Positions 38,871-47,473 of a stretch of 64,000 nucleotides of DNA are shown here, piece after piece (positions within the stretch are counted from its first letter, which is position 1; every line of letters begins with the position of its first letter). The DNA is taken from assembly GCF_011050365.1 (NCBI RefSeq), contig NZ_DRFV01000015.1, forward strand, positions 1 through 64,000, given 5' to 3'. The notes under the pieces are model-generated. The model did not search any database. It had not been told where the DNA came from and was given only the letters and a program-made list of their open reading frames with translations. Source of the stretch: Pseudohongiella sp. GTDB taxonomy: Bacteria > Pseudomonadota > Gammaproteobacteria > Pseudomonadales > Pseudohongiellaceae. The translations under genes were made by a program, and so were the position numbers.

Positions 38871-39833
38871 ATGATCCATGCTCAGACTGACGGAGTCAGG
38901 ACCGGGGTGCAGCTTATTGACGTGTCAGAGCACGCCGACGGGCAGCGACTGGATAATTTCCTGCTCAGCCGCCTGAAAGGACTGCCCAAGTCACACCTGT
39001 ACCGCTTGATTCGCAAAGGTGAAGTGCGGATCAACAAGAAGCGCTGCAAGCCTGATTCGCGCCTGGTGACGGGCGATGTTGTGCGCGTGGCACCATTGCG
39101 CCTGAGCGAGCAGGAGCCGGCCGCCAGGCCCGGCGCCAGCCTGGTGCAGCTCCTCCGGGACAGTGTGCTGTACGAAGATGAACACCTGATGGCCATCAAC
39201 AAGCCGGCCGGGCTGGCGGTGCATGCCGGATCGGGTTTGCGACTGGGGTTGATTGAAGCGCTCAGAGCCATGGCCGGGGAAGGGGACTTTCGTGAGCTGG
39301 TGCATCGTCTCGACAAAGATACCTCAGGTTGCATTCTGATAGCCAAGAATGGCAAGGTTTTGAAGTTGTTACAGGCAGATTTGAAACAGAAAGTGATGGA
39401 GAAAACCTATCAGGCGCTGGTTCATGGCGTGTGGCCTGACGCGCTTGATGAAGTGAAGGTTGCACTGCAAAAAAATCAGCCTCATGCCGGTGAGCGCATT
39501 GTGACAGTGCAGGCCGATGGTAAAGCGGCGCTGACCCGGTTCCGGCGGCTGCAGGTTTTTGCCACGGCCAGCCTGATAGAGGCCATGCCGGTCACCGGGC
39601 GTACGCATCAGATTCGGGTGCATTGTCAGTATGCCGGGCACCCTATTATCGGCGACACCAAGTACACCTTCGATCGGCGCCATGACTTCGCATCGGTCAG
39701 GCATCTGAATCTGCACGCAGCACAATTGTGCTTTCGGCATCCGGTGTCAGGGCAGGCCATGACGGTGTCGGCACCGCTGCGTGATGAGATGAAGTCGCTC
39801 ATCGACCGGCTGAATGAGGAAAAACGCCGGTAA
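38871..39833 (+). CDS. rluC: 23S rRNA pseudouridine synthase RluC
   Basis: Makes pseudouridines in 23S rRNA (955, 2504 and 2580 in E. coli). The 320-residue length equals RluC (319). An S4 RNA-binding domain occupies about residues 20-80 (QRLDNFLLSRLKGLPKSHLYRLIRKGEVRINKKR), followed by the catalytic domain with the motif HRLDKDTSG (145-153, catalytic D148) and the later RTHQIRVH. It precedes the yceD-rpmF-fab cluster, as in E. coli. The maf/yceF gene present there between rluC and yceD is absent here. RluD is a close relative, but position and length favour RluC. Confidence 0.92.
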   Translation: MIHAQTDGVRTGVQLIDVSEHADGQRLDNFLLSRLKGLPKSHLYRLIRKGEVRINKKRCKPDSRLVTGDVVRVAPLRLSEQEPAARPGASLVQLLRDSVLYEDEHLMAINKPAGLAVHAGSGLRLGLIEALRAMAGEGDFRELVHRLDKDTSGCILIAKNGKVLKLLQADLKQKVMEKTYQALVHGVWPDALDEVKVALQKNQPHAGERIVTVQADGKAALTRFRRLQVFATASLIEAMPVTGRTHQIRVHCQYAGHPIIGDTKYTFDRRHDFASVRHLNLHAAQLCFRHPVSGQAMTVSAPLRDEMKSLIDRLNEEKRR

Positions 39834-39868
39834 CAGGCGGTAAAATATGCGAAAATGAGCAGAATTTT

Positions 39869-39897
39869 TTGACAGAAACCTTTTGTGCCCCTATCAT
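39869..39897 (+). promoter_or_regulatory. Near-consensus promoter ending at the yceD start codon
   Basis: TTGACA (39869-39874), 17 bp, TATCAT (39892-39897): consensus -35 and 5-of-6 -10. The yceD ATG is at 39907, only nine bases after the -10, with a GC-rich stretch (TGCGCGCC) between. Transcription would start at about 39903-39906, so the mRNA would have almost no leader. The upstream GTG (39883) lies in the promoter spacer. Confidence 0.8.
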
Positions 39898-39906
39898 TGC
39901 GCGCCT

Positions 39907-40470
39907 ATGGATCAGACCCTCGAATTTGCGTCCCCGCTGTTGCCGTTTGTTGATGCCCGCAAAGCGTTCCGGCATGAGCAGACAGTAGAGGGTTATGTGC
40001 CTTTGCAGGCGCTCAAAAATCTGTCGGCAATGCTGACAGACAGTGAGGGCAGGGCGCACGCGGTACTGATGTTTCGTTTCGATCAGGATCGCCGCCGCCG
40101 CATAGACGGCGAGCTGCAGGCGACTGTCAATGTGCAGTGTCAGCGTTGTCTGGAACCTGTGCAGATCACGCTGAGTGAGCGCTTTGAACTGGCCGTGGTG
40201 AGCACCGAGGCCATGGCCAAGGATCTGCCGGCATCGCTGGACCCCTGGTTAAGTGACGAAGAGACACTGAACCCGGCAGACATCGTGGAAGAACAATTGA
40301 TACTGTGCATGCCGATTGTCAGCACGCACCAACAATGCAACGCCGCTATCATGCAGGAAGTGCTGGAGAAGGGTGTTGGTATTGAGCACAATGACCAGGC
40401 TGAAGAAAAGCAGGCAAGCAGCCCGTTTTCAGTCCTGGCTACATTAAAGAACAAGCCTGAATCTCACTAG
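39907..40470 (+). CDS. yceD: YceD (DUF177) family, large-subunit rRNA accumulation protein
   Basis: A 187-residue protein encoded directly before rpmF, as in E. coli, where YceD is needed for normal 23S rRNA accumulation. The cysteine pair in VNVQCQRCLEPVQITL (C78, C81) is conserved in the family, and the acidic EETLNPADIVEEQLIL segment matches the family signature. The expected C-terminal cysteine region appears as CMPIVSTHQQCN. I chose ATG 39907. No Shine-Dalgarno precedes it and the promoter ends ten bases away, so translation may be leaderless. A GTG at 39883 is excluded if that promoter is used. Confidence 0.88.
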   Translation: MDQTLEFASPLLPFVDARKAFRHEQTVEGYVPLQALKNLSAMLTDSEGRAHAVLMFRFDQDRRRRIDGELQATVNVQCQRCLEPVQITLSERFELAVVSTEAMAKDLPASLDPWLSDEETLNPADIVEEQLILCMPIVSTHQQCNAAIMQEVLEKGVGIEHNDQAEEKQASSPFSVLATLKNKPESH

Positions 40471-40538
40471 AGATCAGGGTTTTACATGAAGTTAATTAGT
40501 GAAGCTGTTAGCAGTTTCAGACATCAGGAGCATTCAGC

Positions 40539-40718
40539 ATGGCCGTTCAGCAAAACAAAAAATCCCGCGCGCGTCGCGATCAGCGTCGTAGTCACGATGC
40601 ATTGACAGGACCAACTCTGTCAGTGGACAAGACCACGGGCGAAGTTCACCGTCGTCACCACATGACTGCCGATGGTTTTTACAAAGGCAAGAAAGTACTG
40701 AATCTCGGTGACGAATAA
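40539..40718 (+). CDS. rpmF: 50S ribosomal protein L32
   Basis: A 59-residue basic protein starting [20 protein letters not shown], nearly identical in pattern to E. coli L32, with [15 protein letters not shown] and [10 protein letters not shown] following. CAGGAG lies eight bases before the ATG. It lies 68 bp after yceD and two bases before plsX, the conserved order that links ribosome production to membrane-lipid synthesis. The zinc-binding cysteines found in some L32 paralogues are absent, which is normal for this type. Confidence 0.97.
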   Translation: MAVQQNKKSRARRDQRRSHDALTGPTLSVDKTTGEVHRRHHMTADGFYKGKKVLNLGDE

Positions 40719-40720
40719 GT

Positions 40721-41734
40721 TTGACTGAAGTCAGGCGCATCGCGATTGATGTCATGGGGGGAGATTTTGGCCCCCCGGTGACAGTGCCGGCTGCGCTGGC
40801 AGCACTGGAAACACACCCGCATCTGCAGCTAACGCTGGTGGGTGATGAGCAACAGATTACTCCCTTGTTAGGCTCTGTATCCGCAAACAACGCCGATCGC
40901 ATCGATATTGTTCATACCGATGTCGCTGTCAGTTCTCATGCTCGCCCGGAAAGTGTTCTGCGCGGCAGCCGGAACTCCTCCATGTTTATCGTCGTCGACC
41001 ATGTACGTCAGGGTGTCGCTGATGCCTGCGTCAGCGCCGGTAATACCGGTGCCCTGTTGATGGCAGGCCGTCATTTACTGGAGCCGATTCCCGGTATCGA
41101 TAAACCTGCCATCATGGCTTCTTTGCCTGCTACCCGTTCTGGTGGCTACAGCTACCTGCTCGATGTCGGTGCCAATGTCAGTAATAACGCAGCGGAGCTT
41201 TATCAGTTTGCCCTGATGGGAGCGGTCCTGGCCTCCAGTCTGTCTGATCGCCCGCACGCCCGCGTCGCACTGTTGAACATTGGTGCCGAGGCGAACAAGG
41301 GTACGCCGGAGATACGTGAAGCCGCAGCACTACTGAGCGACAGCCCTGACGTTAACTACATCGGTTTTATAGAAGGTAACCAGCTGTTTGATGGCGTTGC
41401 CGATGTCATCGTCTGTGATGGTTTTACCGGCAACATCACCATCAAGACCAGTGCCGGCGCCGTCAAGGTCATGCAGCGGCTGTTATTGGGCAGTATCAGA
41501 TCAACCTGGTATTACCGACTGTTAGGCTTGCTTGCGCGGCCATTGCTGCAGGATATACAAAAAGAGCTGAACCCGTCGCGGTACAATGGTGCCACGCTGG
41601 TTGGGCTACATGGCATTATCGTGAAAAGTCATGGCAATGCACGGCAGGATGGTTTTGAGCGTGCGATTAACCACGCGATTAAACAGATAGAAGACAATGT
41701 GCCGGCTCTTATTGCGGGTAAAATGCAGAGCTGA
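40721..41734 (+). CDS. plsX: Phosphate acyltransferase PlsX
   Basis: Converts acyl-ACP to acyl-phosphate for phosphatidic acid synthesis. The 337-residue protein begins with RRIAIDVMGGDFGPPVTVPAA, the family N-terminus, and contains GNTGALLMAGR, LDVGANV and DGFTGNI. The only start codon before DVMGG is TTG at 40721, two bases after rpmF, with GGTGA inside the end of rpmF as ribosome-binding site. fabH, which follows plsX in E. coli, is missing, and fabD comes next after 44 bp. Confidence 0.95.
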   Translation: MTEVRRIAIDVMGGDFGPPVTVPAALAALETHPHLQLTLVGDEQQITPLLGSVSANNADRIDIVHTDVAVSSHARPESVLRGSRNSSMFIVVDHVRQGVADACVSAGNTGALLMAGRHLLEPIPGIDKPAIMASLPATRSGGYSYLLDVGANVSNNAAELYQFALMGAVLASSLSDRPHARVALLNIGAEANKGTPEIREAAALLSDSPDVNYIGFIEGNQLFDGVADVIVCDGFTGNITIKTSAGAVKVMQRLLLGSIRSTWYYRLLGLLARPLLQDIQKELNPSRYNGATLVGLHGIIVKSHGNARQDGFERAINHAIKQIEDNVPALIAGKMQS

Positions 41735-41778
41735 CATTACACTGAAACACGCGATTGATCAGAGAACGAGAGCAGAAC

Positions 41779-42717
41779 ATGCAGAAATTTGGAATCGTAT
41801 TTCCTGGCCAGGGGTCACAAAAGGCCGGTATGCTCAGTGAACTGGCAGCCGATTATCCCGCCATTACCGATACCTTTGCCCAGGCCTCCGACGTGCTGGG
41901 CGCTGATTTGTGGCAGATTACCCAGGACAACCCTGATGGCTTGCTGGACCAGACGCATTTCACGCAACCGGCCCTGCTGGCGGCGTCGGTCGCCATCTGG
42001 CGGGTCTGGATGGCGCAAAAAGCGCCGCTGCCTGACATGCTTGCCGGACACAGTCTGGGTGAATATTCGGCGCTGGTATGTGCCGGTGTGCTGAGTTTTG
42101 ATGATGCCATTGTCCTGGTACATAAGCGCGGCCAGTATATGCAGACGGCGGTGCCTGCGGGCGTCGGCGCGATGGCTGCCATCATTGGCATGGAAGATAG
42201 CCGGATTGACGAGATTTGTCGTAGTGTGGCGGGTGAGGGCATTGTTGCGCCAGCCAACTTCAACTCTCCCGGCCAAACCGTGATTGCTGGTGACAGGGCC
42301 GCCGTCGAGCGCGCCATGGCGGCATGCAAAGAGGCCGGTGCCAAGCGCGCCTTGCCACTCAATGTCAGCGTACCATCACATTGTGCGCTGATGAAGCCGG
42401 CGGCAGAGCAGCTGGCCACCGACCTGGCGGGGATCGAGTTCAAAAAACCCGAGCTGCCAGTGGTGCAGAATATCAATGGCCGTGCGAGCAAAGAGCTGAG
42501 CGAAATACGCGACAATCTGCTTAAACAGTTGTACATGCCGGTGCAATGGGTTGATACCATCTACTGTATGGGCGACTTTGGCATTGGCAAAGTAGTAGAA
42601 TGCGGCCCAGGCAAGGTGCTGGGTGGTTTGATCAAACGAATTCAGCCTGAAATCAATTGTTTCAGCACTGAAACGCCGGCGGCGCTGACCGAGGCGGTCG
42701 ACGGGCTGGCTCACTGA
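41779..42717 (+). CDS. fabD: Malonyl-CoA:ACP transacylase
   Basis: Loads malonyl groups on acyl carrier protein for fatty-acid elongation. The 312-residue protein from ATG 41779 starts KFGIVFPGQGSQKAGML, has the nucleophile in LAGHSLGEYSAL (S92) and the catalytic histidine in NVSVPSHCALMKPAAE. An earlier in-frame TTG at 41755 adds eight residues not seen in the family. It directly precedes fabG in the conserved fabD-fabG-acpP-fabF order. Confidence 0.96.
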   Translation: MQKFGIVFPGQGSQKAGMLSELAADYPAITDTFAQASDVLGADLWQITQDNPDGLLDQTHFTQPALLAASVAIWRVWMAQKAPLPDMLAGHSLGEYSALVCAGVLSFDDAIVLVHKRGQYMQTAVPAGVGAMAAIIGMEDSRIDEICRSVAGEGIVAPANFNSPGQTVIAGDRAAVERAMAACKEAGAKRALPLNVSVPSHCALMKPAAEQLATDLAGIEFKKPELPVVQNINGRASKELSEIRDNLLKQLYMPVQWVDTIYCMGDFGIGKVVECGPGKVLGGLIKRIQPEINCFSTETPAALTEAVDGLAH

Positions 42718-42769
42718 AAGAAATTGTTTTAACAGCGTTAGCAGATTCAACAAGGGAGTGACGCATTAC

Positions 42770-43516
42770 ATGAGCATGTCAGGAAAAGTAGCCCTGGTCA
42801 CCGGCGCCAGCCGGGGAATCGGACGGGCCATTGCCGCAGAACTGGGAAGTCAGGGTGCCATCGTGGCAGGTACGGCGACGACAGAAGAGGGCGCTCAGGC
42901 GATCACGGAATTTTTTGCCAGCCAGGGTGTCAAAGGCGCAGGGTTCTGCCTTGATGTGTCTTCGACTGAGGCGGTCGAGGCCGTACTGGAGAAGATCGCT
43001 GCAGAGTTGGGCGCGGCGCCGCTGATACTGGTTAATAATGCGGGGATTACCCGCGACAACCTGCTGATGCGCATGAAAGAAGATGAATGGGGCAGTGTCA
43101 TCAACACCAACCTCAATTCGCTGTACCGGGTGTGTCGTGTTGCCCTGAAGGCCATGACCAAAGCACGCTGGGGACGTATCATCAATATCAGTTCGGTGGT
43201 TGCATCCAGTGGTAATCCGGGGCAAACCAATTACGCGGCGTCAAAAGCGGCCGTGGAAGGTTTCTCGCGCTCGTTGGCCCGCGAAATCGGTTCCCGTGGC
43301 ATTACGGTGAACTCTATTGCACCGGGTTTTATCGACACAGACATGACGCGCGCATTGACAGAAAAACAGATTGAATCACTGTTGGTGCAGATTCCGTTGG
43401 CACGCTTTGGCAAACCGGAAGAAATTGCGTCGGTGGCGGGGTTCCTGGCGTCTGATGCCGGCGCCTATATCACCGGTGAAACCATTCAGGTGAATGGCGG
43501 TATGTACATGGCGTAA
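42770..43516 (+). CDS. fabG: 3-oxoacyl-ACP reductase
   Basis: NADPH-dependent reductase of fatty-acid synthesis. The 248-residue short-chain dehydrogenase has the cofactor motif TGASRGIG near residues 11-18, the NNAG motif, the Ser-Tyr-Lys triad in ISSVVASSGNPGQTNYAASK, and a C-terminal YITGETIQVNGGMYMA typical of FabG. I prefer ATG 42770, with AGGGAG upstream. ATG 42776 and GTG 42758 are alternatives. It is 52 bp after fabD and 229 bp before acpP. Confidence 0.94.
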   Translation: MSMSGKVALVTGASRGIGRAIAAELGSQGAIVAGTATTEEGAQAITEFFASQGVKGAGFCLDVSSTEAVEAVLEKIAAELGAAPLILVNNAGITRDNLLMRMKEDEWGSVINTNLNSLYRVCRVALKAMTKARWGRIINISSVVASSGNPGQTNYAASKAAVEGFSRSLAREIGSRGITVNSIAPGFIDTDMTRALTEKQIESLLVQIPLARFGKPEEIASVAGFLASDAGAYITGETIQVNGGMYMA

Positions 43517-43677
43517 AGGGTATCAAGGGGGCATAATTATTGATTAAGTGATGGTTTAATTTACAAGAATAAAGCATTGATAAGTAATTAAATTAATCTG
43601 GTCAAGTGAATTATTTTCCAGTTTAAGATTACAAGCACTACAAAATACATGTAAACTTGCGTTTTAGATTATTTCAG

Positions 43678-43696
43678 TTGGTCAAATTTTAACCAA
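43678..43696. promoter_or_regulatory. 19-bp palindrome upstream of acpP, candidate operator
   Basis: TTGGT-C-AAA-T-TTT-A-ACCAA reads almost the same on both strands (one mismatched pair and a central base). It lies ~50 bp before the acpP start in a 229-bp AT-rich gap. It does not match FadR or FabR sites as I know them. Confidence 0.5.
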
Positions 43697-43745
43697 TTTA
43701 ATCGGAATGCATGACAAACCTTAGTACTAGGAGCTAATAAGAGTT

Positions 43746-43979
43746 ATGAGCAGCATTGAAGAACGCGTAAAAAAAATTGTCTGCGAGCAGCTTGGCGTTA
43801 AGGAAGAAGACGTAAAAGCTTCCTCTTCATTCGTAGAAGATCTCGGCGCTGATTCTTTGGATACCGTGGAATTGGTTATGGCTCTCGAAGAAGAGTTTGA
43901 AACTGAGATTCCGGACGAAGAAGCCGAAAAGATCACCACTGTTCAGCTGGCAATTGATTATATCAATCAGCACCTGTAA
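43746..43979 (+). CDS. acpP: Acyl carrier protein
   Basis: A 77-residue acidic protein carrying fatty-acyl chains on 4'-phosphopantetheine. The attachment serine is S37 in [20 protein letters not shown], which is the family motif. The N-terminus [18 protein letters not shown] is typical. AGGAG lies ~12 bases upstream. Abundant expression is expected; the gene has its own 229-bp AT-rich upstream region and a terminator-like hairpin downstream, which would allow more acpP mRNA than mRNA of its neighbours. Confidence 0.98.
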   Translation: MSSIEERVKKIVCEQLGVKEEDVKASSSFVEDLGADSLDTVELVMALEEEFETEIPDEEAEKITTVQLAIDYINQHL

Positions 43980-44010
43980 CAGCATTCCGCTTATCGGATA
44001 GATACAAACC

Positions 44011-44046
44011 AAAGCTACTCTGGGTTCCGACTTAGAGTAGCTTTTG
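44011..44046 (+). terminator. Terminator or attenuator between acpP and fabF
   Basis: AAAGCTACTCT (44011-44021) pairs perfectly with AGAGTAGCTTT (44034-44044) around a 12-nt loop, followed by TGTTTA. The short T-run suggests partial termination, letting some transcription continue into fabF. Confidence 0.75.
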
Positions 44047-44126
44047 TTTATCTGTGTGATTGTCCTGGCGAAGGCCGTAACAATAGCTGCGGGCGGGAAG
44101 ACGCGGTCAAATACGTGGAGAGAAGC

Positions 44127-45371
44127 GTGTTCAATGGCAGACGAGTAGTCGTGACAGGATTGGGCATGGTCACCCCTTTGGGTAACGATGTTGACTCAAC
44201 CTGGCAGGCGCTAAAAGACGGTAAGAGCGGTATCAATAATATAGAGCATTTTGATACATCAGCGTTCACTACCCGCTTTGGCGGCTCCATCAAAAATTTC
44301 GACAGCGATCTTTACATGTCGGCCAAAGATGCCAAACGCATGGACGTGTTCATTCTTTACGGGATGGCTGCGGGTGTTCAGGCTATGCGCAGCGCTGGTC
44401 TGGAAGAGGGCGGTTTCGATCCGACGCGGTTTGGCGCGGCTGTCGGATCCGGCATCGGTGGTATTACCGCCATTGAGAACAATGCCGAGCTGATCCGCAG
44501 TGCAGGTCCACGCAAGGTGTCGCCATTTTTTGTTCCCGGCTCCATCATCAATATGCTGGGCGGGACGCTGTCCATTCGTTACAACCTGCAGGGCCCCAAT
44601 ATCGCGGTCACCACCGCGTGCACCACCGGTACCCACAATATCGGACTCGCAGCGCAAATGATTGCGTCAGGGCAAGCCGATCTGATGATTGCCGGTGGCG
44701 CCGAGATGGCGACCTCGCCGGTTGGACTCGGCGGATTCTGCGCTGCACGCGCCCTGTCAACGCGTAATGATGATCCCCAGGCGGCCAGCCGACCCTGGGA
44801 CAAGGACCGCGACGGGTTTGTATTGAGTGATGGTGCCGGCATCATGGTCCTGGAAGAATACGAGCATGCCCGCAAGCGCGGCGCGACCATTTACGCTGAA
44901 CTCTCCGGTTTTGGCATGAGTGCTGATGCTTTCCACATGACATCACCGTCGGAGAACGGCCGTGGTGCCGCCGCCTGTATGCAGAATGCCCTGAACAGTG
45001 CCGGACTGAACGCCTCTGATATTGACTATATCAACGCCCATGGCACCTCCACGGTTGCCGGTGATGTCGCCGAAACCCAGGCGGTGAAAACCGTGTTTGG
45101 TGATCATGCATTCAAGCTGCCCGTCAGTTCCAGCAAATCCATGATCGGACATTTGCTGGGTGCCGCCGGTGCGGTCGAGGCGATCATCTGTGTCATGTCA
45201 ATGCATGACAAGGTCATTACGCCGACCATCAATCTGCACGAGGCAGACCCAGCCTGTGATCTTGATTATGTGCCAGGCAGTAGCCGGGACGCGAATCTGA
45301 ATGCAGTGCTCAATAACTCCTTCGGTTTTGGCGGCACCAATGGCTCCCTGATCTTTACGCGACTGCCCTGA
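44127..45371 (+). CDS. fabF: 3-oxoacyl-ACP synthase II
   Basis: Condensing enzyme that elongates acyl-ACP. From the GTG at 44127 the protein has 414 residues (413 in E. coli) and starts [19 protein letters not shown]. The active-site cysteine is C165 in [11 protein letters not shown], and the histidines are in [11 protein letters not shown] and [19 protein letters not shown] precedes the GTG at a good distance. A GTG at 44115 would add four residues. The stop shares a base with the pabC ATG, indicating coupled translation. Confidence 0.94.
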   Translation: MFNGRRVVVTGLGMVTPLGNDVDSTWQALKDGKSGINNIEHFDTSAFTTRFGGSIKNFDSDLYMSAKDAKRMDVFILYGMAAGVQAMRSAGLEEGGFDPTRFGAAVGSGIGGITAIENNAELIRSAGPRKVSPFFVPGSIINMLGGTLSIRYNLQGPNIAVTTACTTGTHNIGLAAQMIASGQADLMIAGGAEMATSPVGLGGFCAARALSTRNDDPQAASRPWDKDRDGFVLSDGAGIMVLEEYEHARKRGATIYAELSGFGMSADAFHMTSPSENGRGAAACMQNALNSAGLNASDIDYINAHGTSTVAGDVAETQAVKTVFGDHAFKLPVSSSKSMIGHLLGAAGAVEAIICVMSMHDKVITPTINLHEADPACDLDYVPGSSRDANLNAVLNNSFGFGGTNGSLIFTRLP

Positions 45372-46246
45372 TGGTCGCGGTGACGCTGGTTGATGGTGTG
45401 CTGGCTGATACCATTCCGGTCAGCGATCGTGGTTTGTTATATGGCGATGGTGTGTTTGAAACCATCTGCTATCGCCGGCAACAACTGTTGCAATTGCCCG
45501 CCCACCTGCGTCGCCTGCAGCAAAGCTGCGAACGTCTGGGCATTCCCTTGCAGTTGGCGACAATCGAACAGCATCTGAACTTCCTGTTTTCCTGCCTGCC
45601 CTCCGGACCGGAGGCGCCTGTTGAAGGCGTGGTCAAGATCATTGTCACGCGTGGCGATGGTGGTCGCGGTTATGCCCCGCCGACATCTGCAGTGTCGCGC
45701 AGCCTGATCCAGTTTCATCCCATGCCCGCGCAATACGCTGAATTTGCCCGCCAGGGTATCGCCTGCATGCTGTGCCAGCATCGGGTTTCGGTCAATCCCG
45801 GACTGGGCGGGCTGAAGCATCTCAATCGTCTGGATCAGGTCATGGGCAGTCGGGAGCTGGTTGCTGCACAAAACCGGCCGCACGTTGACCCGATGCTGCA
45901 AGAGGGCCTGATGTTTGATAACCAGCGCAACCTGATCGAGGGGACCCGCAGTAATGTGTTTGCGGTTATCCGCGATCAGCTTTGTACCCCGGATGTGACT
46001 GCCGCCGGTGTCTGCGGCATTATGCGGCAGACGCTGCTGGCGTGGTGCGCAGGGCAGGGTATCGGGGTGGTGGTCAGAACGATTCCGGCTGATGAGCTGA
46101 TGCTTGCCAGCGAAGTGTTTATTTGCAACAGTGTATTGGGTATCTGGCCGGTCAACCGGCTGTATGATTTTACCTCGGACGCGACCCGGGTTCTGACTGA
46201 TGATGCCATGGCGCGGCGTGCGCAACGCGGATTGGCCTGTCAGTAA
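45371..46246 (+). CDS. pabC: Aminodeoxychorismate lyase
   Basis: PLP enzyme that forms p-aminobenzoate for folate. The 291-residue class IV aminotransferase-fold protein has SDRGLLYGDGVFETI near the N-terminus, the PLP lysine K149 in GLGGLKHLNRLDQVMGSREL, and EGTRSNVFAVI. Class IV enzymes also include branched-chain aminotransferase, but the position between fabF and mltG is that of pabC in E. coli and Pseudomonas. It starts on the last base of the fabF stop (TGATG). Confidence 0.9.
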   Translation: MVAVTLVDGVLADTIPVSDRGLLYGDGVFETICYRRQQLLQLPAHLRRLQQSCERLGIPLQLATIEQHLNFLFSCLPSGPEAPVEGVVKIIVTRGDGGRGYAPPTSAVSRSLIQFHPMPAQYAEFARQGIACMLCQHRVSVNPGLGGLKHLNRLDQVMGSRELVAAQNRPHVDPMLQEGLMFDNQRNLIEGTRSNVFAVIRDQLCTPDVTAAGVCGIMRQTLLAWCAGQGIGVVVRTIPADELMLASEVFICNSVLGIWPVNRLYDFTSDATRVLTDDAMARRAQRGLACQ

Positions 46247-46328
46247 ATGGGTTAAGTCAGTGTTTCATTAACCTGCGGCAGTGCATAAAGCTGATCACGA
46301 AATAGGGCGCAGATTTAGCCGGAAGTTG

Positions 46329-46356
46329 TGCAGCCATCGTGCAGCACTAATGCAGC
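46329..46356 (+). repeat. Three TGCAGC boxes at 11-bp spacing before mltG
   Basis: TGCAGC occurs at 46329, 46340 and 46351, i.e. with an exact 11-bp period, about one helical turn. They lie in the 137-bp gap between pabC and mltG, ~30 bp before the mltG start. They could be binding sites for a regulator touching one face of the helix, or chance. Confidence 0.45.
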
Positions 46357-46383
46357 ACTTGTGAAGAGTTTATTTATATCGCC

Positions 46384-47421
46384 ATGGCTTTGATTTCCGG
46401 TCGCAGACTGCTGATTATTGTTGTACTCCTGTGCGTCAGCGTGCTGCTGTTGACGGCCGGTTCATGGCTGGCGATGCGGCAGTACCTGGATTCACCACTG
46501 GCGCTGCCCGACGAGCCGGTGGTGGTCGACATTGAACCGGGCCGCTCACTGCAACAGCTTGCCAATCAGCTATCGGCAGAGGGTTATCTGGCCTGGCCGC
46601 GTGCCCTGGTGTTGTGGGCACGCTGGCACGGTTTTGATCGCCGTATACGCAGTGGCGAATATGCGCTGACGGCGAATCTGACGCCAACAACGCTAATGGA
46701 TTTGCTGATGTCGGGGCGTGTCGTGCAATACCCCATAACCTTTGTCGAAGGCTGGACCGTGCGCCAGGCACTGACGAACCTTTGGCAGCAGGACAATATC
46801 ACGCAGGTGCTGGCCGACAAGTCGGATGAAGACATTCACGCGGCACTGGAAACCGATTTGCCGGCGCTGGAAGGCGGCCTGTTTCCCGATACCTATTTCT
46901 ACACCAAGGGCACCACCGATCTTGCTATCCTGCGCCGCGCCAACCAGCGTCTGCAGCAGGTTCTGGACGAGGAATGGCAACAGCGGGCAGTGGGCCTGCC
47001 TTACGAGTCGCCCTGGCAGGCACTGATCATGGCGTCCATTATCGAACGTGAATCCGGTTACCAGGCAGAAAAGCAGGACATCGCCGGGGTTTTTGTCAGG
47101 CGCCTGCAAACCGGAATGCGATTGCAGTCCGATCCCACCGTGATCTATGGCATGGGCAGCCGTTACGATGGCGTCATCTATCGTAGTGATCTGAACACCA
47201 CCACCGCGTACAATACTTACCGCATCAATGGCCTGCCACCCACGCCAATTGCGCTGGCGGGGCGTGACTCGATTCATGCCAGTTTGCAGCCTGGCGAGGG
47301 CAGCGCCCTGTACTTTGTTTCGCGCGGCGATGGCAGTCACCAGTTCTCCGATACGCTGGAAGAACATAATGCGGCCGTGCAGCGCTATCTGCGTGGTGGT
47401 GCCGATAGCGAGACCAATTGA
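46384..47421 (+). CDS. mltG: Endolytic murein transglycosylase MltG
   Basis: Cleaves nascent peptidoglycan strands and sets their length. The 345-residue protein has one N-terminal membrane helix (about 9-30), a LysM-like segment (VVVDIEPGRSLQQLANQLSAEGYL) and the YceG-like catalytic domain with the glutamate in ASIIERESGYQAEKQDIAGVF (E221) and MRLQSDPTVIYG. It lies in the inner membrane with its catalytic part outside. The start ATG at 46384 has no clear Shine-Dalgarno nearby. It precedes tmk as in E. coli. Confidence 0.93.
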   Translation: MALISGRRLLIIVVLLCVSVLLLTAGSWLAMRQYLDSPLALPDEPVVVDIEPGRSLQQLANQLSAEGYLAWPRALVLWARWHGFDRRIRSGEYALTANLTPTTLMDLLMSGRVVQYPITFVEGWTVRQALTNLWQQDNITQVLADKSDEDIHAALETDLPALEGGLFPDTYFYTKGTTDLAILRRANQRLQQVLDEEWQQRAVGLPYESPWQALIMASIIERESGYQAEKQDIAGVFVRRLQTGMRLQSDPTVIYGMGSRYDGVIYRSDLNTTTAYNTYRINGLPPTPIALAGRDSIHASLQPGEGSALYFVSRGDGSHQFSDTLEEHNAAVQRYLRGGADSETN

Positions 47422-47473
47422 GACTCATCATCACAACGTGGTCATGGGTCAACGCCAATAAAAGAGGATTAAC

